From Acidobacteriota bacterium (GTDB lineage Bacteria > Acidobacteriota > Blastocatellia > RBC074), in NCBI GenBank assembly GCA_013140935.1, contig JABFSD010001001.1:1-5400 (forward strand): 5,400 bases of DNA. The letters are read 5' to 3'. Under the pieces are notes generated by a model. That model worked only from the letters and a program-made list of their open reading frames with translations. It was not told where the DNA came from and ran no database searches. Position 1 is the first letter of the stretch. Every line of letters begins with the position of its first letter. Below, in pieces: positions 1-5,400 of this stretch. The translations under genes were made by a program, and so were the position numbers.

Positions 1-43
1 GATCCGTCGCCGAAAGTTCGAGTTCGTAATTCGTTTTGAGCAT
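1..43 (-). CDS. Start of an unidentified gene downstream of rhs (partial)
   Basis: Only the first 14 codons are inside the window; they read MLKTNYELELSATD, and the rest lies beyond position 1. The start is supported by an AAGGAG Shine-Dalgarno sequence five bases before the ATG. I do not recognise the product from so few residues. It follows the rhs stop by 69 bp on the same strand and in the same frame, with two stops (TAA at 113-115 and TAG at 68-70) in between, so it could be co-transcribed with rhs. A gene directly after an RHS gene is sometimes an immunity gene, but nothing here shows that, and this RHS protein has no toxin tip. A competing reading is that this stretch is the shifted continuation of rhs; see the findings. 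Confidence 0.5.
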   Translation of the reverse strand, partial: MLKTNYELELSATD

Positions 44-48
44 CTCCG

Positions 49-54
49 CTCCTT
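49..54 (-). promoter_or_regulatory. Shine-Dalgarno sequence of the partial downstream gene
   Basis: The minus strand reads AAGGAG, then the five bases CGGAG, then ATG at 43-41. The match and spacing are close to ideal. This site is the main reason to believe that a separate gene starts at 43 rather than the sequence being only rhs debris. Confidence 0.55.
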
Positions 55-79
55 GGTTTGCGCTCCACTATCTGAGTAC

Positions 80-100
80 GTTCAGGCGCAAATTCTGAAC
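80..100 (-). repeat. Inverted repeat between rhs and the downstream gene
   Basis: GTTCAG (80-85) and CTGAAC (95-100) are perfect 6-bp arms around a 9-base loop. In minus-strand RNA the stem can extend by G-U pairs. No run of U follows it, so it does not look like an intrinsic terminator. It could be a small structure in an rhs-downstream gene transcript, or chance. Confidence 0.3.
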
Positions 101-112
101 ACGACTGACTTT

Positions 113-3100
113 TTAAGCAATCTCCAATATGTCGTAGAGATAATCTACTCTGCCTGGCCCATCATCCATCCACGTTCGGTTTCCTAACTCATCATACCCG
201 AAAGTAACGTTTGGTGTCGCCGCCACACCTGAAGGGACACCATAAGCGATGCTGGTAACCAAGCCGCGCTTATTGTAGCCATAAGTCGTAGTGGCTCCGC
301 GCGGGTCGGTCTGCTGATAAAGCGTATTGTCAGCATTATAGTCAAACGTCATAGCTCGCGCCGTGGCGTTGTAAGAATAAGGAGGCGTAACTCCATTTGG
401 CTGGTAAATCGGTAAATATAGTTTTTGTAAGCGCCCATAGCCGTCATAGAGCAAATCGGTTTCCTGGCAGGTTGCCAAAGGGCAGGATGCTCCGGCAGAG
501 GCATCTCCCTGATGTTGAGTAATGGAACGAGCGCGATCGGTAAGGTCGTAGTACGTCAAAGTCGTCGAGTAAACAGAATTGTCGTAATTGAGTGATTGGG
601 TTTTCACCACTCGTCCGAAAATATCCTGAAAGGTTTTGGTTCGTCGCCGCTTGGTATAAGTTTTCGGGTTCGTGGCGGGAAGCACTTCTTCGCCTTCATC
701 ATACGCAGTGGTAACGGTTCCGCCTGCGCAACCGCACCCGGCGAACTCAAACTCTTTCGTCGTTCCGTCAGCATTCTTGATTTTTTTCGTACGCTCTTTC
801 CAGTCGTAGGTATATTCGGTCCAGCAAAAGCCTGCGATGTCGTCGCCAAAGCAGTTGAAGTTGCCATTGGTTTCAGCCCAATCATAATCTTTCCAAACCT
901 GCCCACGAGCAGTGAAAAGAACTTGCTTCAGCTTATAACCACCTGAACTGCCGGGGTGGGCAGTCAGAATGGCGCGATTGCGCTCAAAACCGTCATAGCA
1001 ATACGTCGTCATTAGCTCGTTAGCTGTCGTCAAGTCATTCACGGTCACGTAGGTCTTCATCCACGTTTTATTGCTGGCATATTCATAACGGGTGTAGCCA
1101 TTGTTGACTTCGTTGGTGGTGCGCTGCAACAAGCCCGTGGCCGCATCGTATTCCGACCTGATGGATGCCGATTTCGGATTGGTTTGTTTTCTGACGACTC
1201 CCCAGTGGTAATCATAAGCGGCCATCGAATAATACCCATCCGGGTCAGTTACTTTGGTGGGAAAGGCATAGGTATTTTTATTCGGCAGGGTTTCTCCGGC
1301 GTTGCAGGTGCCGGTGAGATTCGTGCAATAAGTGTCGGTGTAATCAATGGCCGTCTGACGGGTTGCATTGCCCAGCGGGTCGCGGCTAAAGACGGCAGAA
1401 CCAGTGATGTTATAGCCGATGATGTTTTCTTGGTAATTAAAACCGTTAATGGAGTTTTGAATCCGAATGTTAGTTAGGTTACCACGGCCTACGGTAAAAC
1501 CAGTGCCGTAAGCTGCGACATCGTGTTGCGTGGCATTGGTTGGTAAAGCCGCAAGACAATCTGAACACACCGTGGTTGCGCCGTCTTTGCCATCGTAAAA
1601 GTAACTGACTTTGGATTGTGTTATGCGGAAGCCTGTTCCACCTACTCTGCCGTCGGTGAGGGTGACCGTTTTGGGTAAGCCGAGAATACGCCTGCTGGTA
1701 TAACTTGAACTTAACTCATATTCAGTTATCGCGGCGCGCAATACCGTAGTGGCGTTCGTGTCATATTCCCACACGTCAGCGGGCAAGTTGTAGGGTAAAT
1801 CCGTCGTGGCACCATCGTAGCGGTATTTAATCGCCGTGCGCTTTTTGTTTCCATCGCTATCCAGAATCAATGTTTCGTAAACACGCGGATTGCTTTGATA
1901 GCTATAATTATCGGTGACTATGCTCTGCTCCCACATCGTCTGCTCATATTTTTTGGGCGTCATCATGTCGTAACTGATGGTGAGCAGCGGTAAGCCGCGA
2001 AATTTATTGTTTGGGTCGTCCTGAAAATAGGTCTTTGAACGCACCAGTGTATCGGGGCTAATGACGGTTCCGCACGAGAGCGTATTGGATTGAATCACCG
2101 TGCCATTCGGTAAGGTCACATTGCCACATGCCGTACCCTGGTTGAATTCAAAGGAATTACTTAACCAATTGCTGTTGCCGGGCATGGCTTCGTAAGACCA
2201 AAGCCCGCGCGTGACAAAACGAGGACAATCTGATTGAGGAACAGTCGTTGTCGTCGCCACGTCATAAGAAAGTTTGACCAACTCCATGTCGGTGGGCGTG
2301 CTGATGGCTTTCTGTATGAATTGATAAACTTGGCCATAAATCGAATGGTAGAAGTCCCAATATTTGCCGTCATACTGCGTGACTCGTGTCAAGACGGGAT
2401 ATTGCCCCACTGGTGCGTTGGCTACGCTTAGCGAAGAAAAATTATGAGCCAGAGTGTTAGTGCCATAACTGAAAGTAGCCAAAGAACGATAAGTGTTCAC
2501 GCCTATTTCCAGGGCAATTGACTGCACTGTGTTATGTGTTTGGTGATAAGTAAATTTAACGACCCGGTTGGCGGTGTCGGTTATGGTGTCAATTCGATTG
2601 GTCGTTCCGACATACGTAATGCTGATGAAATTACCATTGCGATCGGTAATTTTCGTGCAAACATAGCCGTTGGGGAAATAATAGCGCGTGCCATCTGAAG
2701 TCGTCAGCGTTTTGGTGGCATTGTTGTATTGCGTATAAGTCGAATCAGCCGATTCATAAAGCCCGGCGGTCGTTGTGTCGCGTAATTCCACTGAACGGCC
2801 AGAAGGCAGCAATAACCACAACACTTGACGAGAATTGTTCAAATTCAGAATAGGGTTCGCCATTTTGGGGAAGTAAGGGAACCCCAGTGAAAAGCCCGGA
2901 GTGATGGGACTGCTTTCAGGATCGAAATACATCACGCCGTTTCTTTTCGCCCATATCAGCGAGTTGTAACTGAGCGTGAGGTTCAAATCCATTCCGGCTC
3001 GCCCGGGCAGACTGACTAAAGGAAATTGCCAATTGTAATTGCGCGAATAAAGGTCTTCCCCGCTATCGCCGATGCGATTTTTGGGATCGAGGCGCGCCGA

Positions 3101-3607
3101 CATCACTTGTTGGTCGTTCAGCGCCTGCAGGGCAGCCGTAGTGGTAGTGGTGGTGGCTTTGGCGTACTTGCTCACGCCAATACCGGCGTCCATGATGAGA
3201 GCGGAATCATCCCAGCGAAACAGATTCGTCAAGCTGGCGGCATCATTGCGTCTGGCGGCAATTTGCGGACTGGTCAGGGGTTGTTCCCCAAACCACCAGC
3301 CGATCTTTTCTTTGTTGTCTACCTTGCACTTTTCGTCGTGGTGACGACAGCGCGTAGCGGGCGTGCCCTCAGGAATGCGGAAACTGCCGAGTTTCATCTT
3401 TTCCTCTTCGCTCTTGTTGGGATCAGGCAGGTTTTTGAGCGGCGTTTCTTTAGTGCGCAATTCGGCGGTGTTCCCCAAACCGAGGCCTTGCCCAAAAGAA
3501 ACTCCCTTAAACAATGCGACGGGCTGGCTGGTGACGAGCAATACGAAGCACAACGTAAACGCACAGGCGCGAGTGAAGGAAAAGTTCAGACGATTAGATA
3601 CACGCAT
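113..3607 (-). CDS. Secreted RHS/YD-repeat protein, shortened at the C-terminus
   Basis: An exported RHS-family protein of 1164 residues. These proteins form a large beta-strand shell made of YD repeats and act outside the cytoplasm; the role of the acidobacterial ones is not established. Residues 1 to about 38 are a signal peptide: basic start (MRVSNRLNFSFTR), then a hydrophobic stretch ending near VALF. There is no lipobox. Residues about 190-221 carry NYNWQFPLVSLPGRAGMDL, the N-terminal signature of this branch. YD-type repeats follow, clearest at GCGCAGG (about 957-963), YDGYGRL (1054), TDPRGATTTYGYNKRG (about 1100-1115) and FGYDELGNRT (about 1137-1146). The reading ends at DYLYDILEIA, in the middle of a repeat. 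The usual remaining repeats, the RHS core end and any variable tip are missing, so the gene is probably truncated or frameshifted. A GTG at 3613 is in frame but lies inside the Shine-Dalgarno sequence, so I chose the ATG at 3607. The gene is divergent from ruvX. A teneurin-like or wall-associated protein is the same superfamily, not a real alternative. Confidence 0.9.
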   Translation of the reverse strand: MRVSNRLNFSFTRACAFTLCFVLLVTSQPVALFKGVSFGQGLGLGNTAELRTKETPLKNLPDPNKSEEEKMKLGSFRIPEGTPATRCRHHDEKCKVDNKEKIGWWFGEQPLTSPQIAARRNDAASLTNLFRWDDSALIMDAGIGVSKYAKATTTTTTAALQALNDQQVMSARLDPKNRIGDSGEDLYSRNYNWQFPLVSLPGRAGMDLNLTLSYNSLIWAKRNGVMYFDPESSPITPGFSLGFPYFPKMANPILNLNNSRQVLWLLLPSGRSVELRDTTTAGLYESADSTYTQYNNATKTLTTSDGTRYYFPNGYVCTKITDRNGNFISITYVGTTNRIDTITDTANRVVKFTYHQTHNTVQSIALEIGVNTYRSLATFSYGTNTLAHNFSSLSVANAPVGQYPVLTRVTQYDGKYWDFYHSIYGQVYQFIQKAISTPTDMELVKLSYDVATTTTVPQSDCPRFVTRGLWSYEAMPGNSNWLSNSFEFNQGTACGNVTLPNGTVIQSNTLSCGTVISPDTLVRSKTYFQDDPNNKFRGLPLLTISYDMMTPKKYEQTMWEQSIVTDNYSYQSNPRVYETLILDSDGNKKRTAIKYRYDGATTDLPYNLPADVWEYDTNATTVLRAAITEYELSSSYTSRRILGLPKTVTLTDGRVGGTGFRITQSKVSYFYDGKDGATTVCSDCLAALPTNATQHDVAAYGTGFTVGRGNLTNIRIQNSINGFNYQENIIGYNITGSAVFSRDPLGNATRQTAIDYTDTYCTNLTGTCNAGETLPNKNTYAFPTKVTDPDGYYSMAAYDYHWGVVRKQTNPKSASIRSEYDAATGLLQRTTNEVNNGYTRYEYASNKTWMKTYVTVNDLTTANELMTTYCYDGFERNRAILTAHPGSSGGYKLKQVLFTARGQVWKDYDWAETNGNFNCFGDDIAGFCWTEYTYDWKERTKKIKNADGTTKEFEFAGCGCAGGTVTTAYDEGEEVLPATNPKTYTKRRRTKTFQDIFGRVVKTQSLNYDNSVYSTTLTYYDLTDRARSITQHQGDASAGASCPLATCQETDLLYDGYGRLQKLYLPIYQPNGVTPPYSYNATARAMTFDYNADNTLYQQTDPRGATTTYGYNKRGLVTSIAYGVPSGVAATPNVTFGYDELGNRTWMDDGPGRVDYLYDILEIA

Positions 3608-3611
3608 GGCC

Positions 3612-3617
3612 ACCTCC
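3612..3617 (-). promoter_or_regulatory. Shine-Dalgarno sequence that fixes the rhs start
   Basis: The minus strand reads GGAGGT, four bases (GGCC), then ATG at 3607. This is a full anti-16S match. It overlaps the in-frame GTG at 3613, which rules out that codon as the start and shortens the protein by two residues compared with the longest open frame. Confidence 0.7.
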
Positions 3618-3630
3618 GGCTCAATGAGCC
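3618..3630 (-). repeat. 13-bp palindrome touching the rhs Shine-Dalgarno sequence
   Basis: GGCTCAATGAGCC is a perfect dyad with 6-base arms around a central A. As RNA it folds into a 5-bp GC-rich stem with a 3-base loop. It abuts the GGAGGT site with no gap. It could stabilise the message, modulate ribosome access, or be a protein-binding dyad. The symmetry is seen directly; the function is a guess. Confidence 0.4.
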
Positions 3631-3671
3631 AGTAATAAACGATGGTTAGGGCGGCGAGATTGGGCTACGGT

Positions 3672-3709
3672 TAGGTAAACCTCTACCTACTTTTAGCTAT
3701 TACTAAAAG
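3672..3709 (-). repeat. Two abutting perfect hairpins in the rhs upstream region
   Basis: TAGGTA (3672-3677) and TACCTA (3684-3689) enclose a 6-base loop. Directly adjoining, CTTTTAG (3690-3696) and CTAAAAG (3703-3709) enclose another 6-base loop. Both stems are perfect and there is no base between them. They lie about 65 to 100 bases before the rhs ATG and would fall in its leader RNA if transcription starts upstream. The first, read on the minus strand as GTAGGTAGAGGTTTACC, recalls the 3' helix of a class I cyclic-di-GMP riboswitch. The conserved 5' half of that riboswitch is absent, so I do not call it one. Confidence 0.45.
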
Positions 3710-3775
3710 ACGAACCGCGACTTAATCCGCCACTTGGTGCAGAAAAAGAAAATAATTGTCTAGAGTCAGGCCGGA

Positions 3776-3791
3776 GCTACCGCCACGTAGC
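3776..3791. repeat. Small hairpin with a possible outer helix
   Basis: GCTAC (3776-3780) and GTAGC (3787-3791) pair around a 6-base loop. AGGC at 3768-3771 can pair with GCCT at 3797-3800, forming an outer helix across an asymmetric internal loop. Next to it AGCCTTCAGCCTTA is a 7-base near-perfect direct repeat (3789-3802). It may belong to the same rhs leader as the paired hairpins downstream, but it is short enough to be chance. Confidence 0.25.
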
Positions 3792-3822
3792 CTTCAGCCT
3801 TACGGGTTAAGACAAATGGCGA

Positions 3823-3852
3823 CTGACGCCGAACGGGGATGAGAGGCGTCAG
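3823..3852. repeat. 8-bp inverted repeat, 14-base spacer
   Basis: CTGACGCC (3823-3830) and GGCGTCAG (3845-3852) are perfect complementary arms, three quarters GC, around a 14-base loop. A competing smaller stem, GGCG (3818-3821) with CGCC (3827-3830), could exclude it. There is no T-run on either side, so a Rho-independent terminator is unlikely. A regulator-binding site or an RNA structure are possible. Confidence 0.4.
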
Positions 3853-4427
3853 CACATGGCACCGAAAACCATTCGTCGCTTGAGCGAATTGGGGCAAAAC
3901 GCAGCAATTTCAGCCAAAAATCGCTTGAACGGAAATCCATGGGAAAGGAGGCGTAAAAGCGGGCCGTAGAAAAACGAGCCGAGAAGGTTGACCTGATTCC
4001 AGATGGTAAAGAATGAGGTTCGTCCTTCTGAAAAATATTTACTAGTGATAAGCAACGAGGCTAATGAGAGCGTACCGAAAATTCGGACAGCTTGTCGCTG
4101 CTTATGAGTTATGCAATTGGCAAGCCCTTTTAACACCAATCATTGTTCACTTCAAGAGGCTGAAGAAAATATTCATGGAAAACAGCAACAACGGCAGCGG
4201 GGATTGAAGAAATAGAATTGTGCGAGATGTGAAACAGGTGCTGACGATTTACAGCGCAAGCAGAATGTCGTCAAAACCAATAGTGGCCTCATTGCCGAAT
4301 TCCCGTCGGGGTTTGTCATCTTCGCGTTTTTGTTTGCGGCTTATTGCGCCAAACGCGATACGGCGCCGTTGTGGAGGTTTTGCGGGGTTTAGCCGATCAG
4401 TTGCTCCGGTCAAAGACGATTGAGAAT

Positions 4428-4457
4428 TTGACGCACTGCGTTGCAAGCTCGCATACT
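4428..4457 (+). promoter_or_regulatory. Probable sigma-70 promoter of ruvX-mltG
   Basis: A -35 box TTGACG (4428-4433, five of six to consensus) is followed after 18 bases by a -10 box CATACT (4452-4457, four of six). Transcription would begin near 4464, giving a leader of about 20 bases before the ruvX ATG at 4485. That short leader agrees with the absence of a clear Shine-Dalgarno sequence there. It is the only promoter-like pair I found upstream of ruvX, but I did not score the whole region quantitatively. Confidence 0.4.
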
Positions 4458-4484
4458 CCGCGGCGTAGTCATTCCCTAACTTCT

Positions 4485-4916
4485 ATGTCTCGTGTGATGG
4501 CGCTCGATTACGGAACCAAAGCGATGGGCGTAGCCGTGTCTGACGAGTTGCGGCTCACGGCGCGTCCCTTGACGACATTGCGGCGGCAGAAGTTGAGCGA
4601 TGCGCAAGTGGCGGCGCATGTGGTCGAACTCATCACGGAATACGAAGTCGCTTTGTTGCTCGTCGGCTTGCCGTTGAATATGGACGGTACGCGCGGCGCG
4701 GCGGTCGCTAAAGTCGAACGCTTCGTAGCGCACTTGCAAGCACACGCTGACGTGCCGATTCAGATGCCAATTCAAATGATAGATGAGCGGCTGACTTCGC
4801 GCGAAGCTGACGCGAGATTGCGCGAACAGGGAGCCGATGCCCGCGAGCGCAAGGCGAAATCGGATGAATACGCCGCGCTGATTCTTTTAGAGGATTTTTT
4901 AGCAGGAGTTGCATGA
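4485..4916 (+). CDS. ruvX: RuvX/YqgF-family nuclease (pre-16S rRNA processing / Holliday junction resolvase homologue)
   Basis: A 143-residue protein of the RuvX (YqgF) family, an RNase H-fold cytoplasmic nuclease. In E. coli it matures the 5' end of 16S rRNA; relatives have been proposed to resolve Holliday junctions. The family blocks appear in order: LDYGTKAMGVAVSD (residues 7-20, catalytic Asp8), VGLPLNMDG (60-68), DERLTS (100-105, catalytic Glu101) and SDEYAALILLEDFL (126-139, catalytic Asp127). Length is normal. The frame is open further upstream to a TTG at 4344, but only the ATG at 4485 gives the usual few residues before LDYG. An ATG at 4497 (MALDYG) is a weaker alternative. No good ribosome site precedes either. 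Oddity: PIQM is present twice in a row at residues 91-98, just before the catalytic DER. The stop overlaps the mltG start, as expected for a coupled operon, and ruvX next to mltG is a common bacterial arrangement. Confidence 0.92.
   Translation: MSRVMALDYGTKAMGVAVSDELRLTARPLTTLRRQKLSDAQVAAHVVELITEYEVALLLVGLPLNMDGTRGAAVAKVERFVAHLQAHADVPIQMPIQMIDERLTSREADARLREQGADARERKAKSDEYAALILLEDFLAGVA
4904..4908 (+). promoter_or_regulatory. Shine-Dalgarno sequence of mltG inside ruvX
   Basis: AGGAG lies in the last codons of ruvX, four bases before the mltG ATG at 4913. Together with the ATGA overlap it points to translational coupling of the two genes. Confidence 0.6.
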
Positions 4917-5400
4917 CTGAACAACCCGCGAAACCGCGTTCTGCTTTTCATAAATTGGTATTGGCCGTGGCTGCGTTGCTGCTGTTCGGCGGCGGTGGAG
5001 CCTTCTTTGGCTGGACGTGGTTGAAAGGCGAAATGAATCGCCCGCAAACGCATAGCGCCAACGGCAAGGTCATCAATTTCAAATCGGGGACGGGCAGTGC
5101 TGAGATTATCGCTACGTTGGAAAAAGAAGGCGTGCTGGCGAGTGCGACGCCGATCAAGTGGTGGTTGCGCACGGCGGCGCGCGATCAGAAATTCAAGGCA
5201 GGGGATTACGAATTCAAGTCGCCCATCACGCCGCTCGAAGTCCTCAACAAACTCACCAAAGGCGATGTCGCGACGAAATCGTTCACGATTCCTGAGGGCT
5301 ACAATCAATGGGACATCGCGCGCGTCATCGGCGGACTTTCGGGCTTGAAACAGCCGCCGCTGGCGAATCCTGACGAAGCGATCAGCTTAATGAAGAAGGC
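4913..5400 (+). CDS. mltG: MltG endolytic murein transglycosylase (YceG-like), 5' part
   Basis: The first 162 residues of an MltG/YceG-like protein; the gene continues beyond the window. MltG is an inner-membrane enzyme that cuts nascent glycan strands and so sets peptidoglycan chain length. After a short cytoplasmic start (MTEQPAKPRSAFHK), residues 15-37 form one transmembrane helix. A periplasmic LysM-like N-terminal domain follows: VINFKSGTGSAEIIATLEKE (53-72), then AGDYEF (96-101), PLEVLNKLTKGD (107-118), and TIPEGYNQWDIARVIG (125-140), the typical link into the catalytic part. The catalytic domain and its glutamate are not in the window, so activity cannot be judged. The ATG overlaps the ruvX stop (ATGA) and has its own AGGAG. 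It is expected to share the ruvX promoter. Confidence 0.9.
   Translation, partial: MTEQPAKPRSAFHKLVLAVAALLLFGGGGAFFGWTWLKGEMNRPQTHSANGKVINFKSGTGSAEIIATLEKEGVLASATPIKWWLRTAARDQKFKAGDYEFKSPITPLEVLNKLTKGDVATKSFTIPEGYNQWDIARVIGGLSGLKQPPLANPDEAISLMKK

Larger units (their letters stand above)
3618..4484. other. Divergent intergenic region between rhs and ruvX
   Basis: About 870 bp with no convincing gene. Next to rhs it holds likely 5' leader sequence with several small perfect hairpins (3618-3630, 3672-3709 and 3776-3791). An 8-bp inverted repeat lies at 3823-3852. The middle, about 3850-4240, has no recognisable content: its longest open frame (3849-4139, minus) starts at a TTG that directly follows a stop and has no ribosome site. 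From 4249 to 4446 the minus strand has a weak open frame without an ATG, treated in the findings. The last part carries the probable ruvX promoter. I see no tRNA, transposase remnant, attachment site or intrinsic terminator. The length is large for a simple divergent promoter region, so small RNAs or decayed genes are possible. Confidence 0.6.

Noticed and set aside
596..946. Plus-strand open frame opposite the 3' part of rhs
   Set aside because: It is antisense to well-conserved YD repeats including the GCGCAGG motif, with no ribosome site or domain of its own.
3137..3157. Short run of threonine codons as a possible phase-variable repeat
   Set aside because: It encodes only six Thr with mixed ACC, ACT and ACG codons. 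Three-base units would not shift the frame, and the run is too short and impure to be unstable.
3026..3649. 207-codon open frame on the plus strand opposite the start of rhs
   Set aside because: It lies antisense to the signal peptide and N-terminal region of a clearly real RHS gene, and its product shows no family features. It is a shadow frame.
3672..3800. Class I cyclic-di-GMP (GEMM) riboswitch upstream of rhs
   Set aside because: GTAGGTAGAGGTTTACC on the minus strand resembles the 3' helix. The conserved 5' half with GCAAA and the GAAA-type tetraloop is missing at the needed distance.
3849..4139. 96-codon open frame on the minus strand in the intergenic region
   Set aside because: It begins at a TTG that directly follows a TGA stop, has no ribosome site, and its translation has no recognisable domain or biased codon use.
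4150..4165. CTTCA/TGAAG hairpin as a terminator
   Set aside because: The stem is only 5 bp and AT-rich, with no T-run and no gene ending nearby.
4772..5308. Long minus-strand open frame opposite ruvX and mltG
   Set aside because: Both plus-strand genes carry clear family motifs across this stretch; the minus frame is Arg-rich in the manner of antisense shadows.

Overview
The window looks like bacterial chromosome, most likely from the Acidobacteriota and probably class Blastocatellia. That placement rests on the large exported YD-repeat protein: its motifs SLPGRAGMDL, GCGCAGG, YDGYGRL and FGYDELGNRT are ones I remember from the acidobacterial branch of the RHS/YD family. It is an inference from remembered family features, not from a search. 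Base composition is moderate, near half GC, with no phage or insertion-sequence genes.

Layout. (1) On the minus strand, positions 113-3607 hold one long gene for a secreted RHS/YD-repeat protein of 1164 residues. It stops abruptly inside a YD repeat, without the usual RHS core end or a variable C-terminal tip. (2) Just downstream of it (positions 1-43, minus strand) a new reading frame begins behind a strong Shine-Dalgarno sequence and runs off the window. (3) Between the rhs start and ruvX lies a divergent intergenic stretch of about 877 bp (3608-4484). I see no convincing gene in it, but it holds several perfect inverted repeats: two abutting hairpins and a 13-bp palindrome in the likely rhs leader, and an 8-bp inverted repeat further upstream. 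(4) On the plus strand, a plausible sigma-70 promoter (4428-4457) precedes ruvX (4485-4916). Its stop overlaps the start of mltG (4913 onward, cut by the window edge) in an ATGA junction, so the two form a translationally coupled pair.

The ruvX-mltG pair is ordinary housekeeping: ribosomal RNA maturation or Holliday-junction processing next to peptidoglycan chain termination. The rhs gene is the accessory part. Its end is the most interesting place in the window. Removing one GA from a GAGA run at 121-124 would turn the terminal YDILEIA into YDILDCLKS, which fits the YDxLxRLxS repeat pattern. This suggests that either a slippage frameshift or a rearrangement shortened the protein. I found no CRISPR array, tRNA, rRNA or mobile element, and I do not see a clearly new biological system here.
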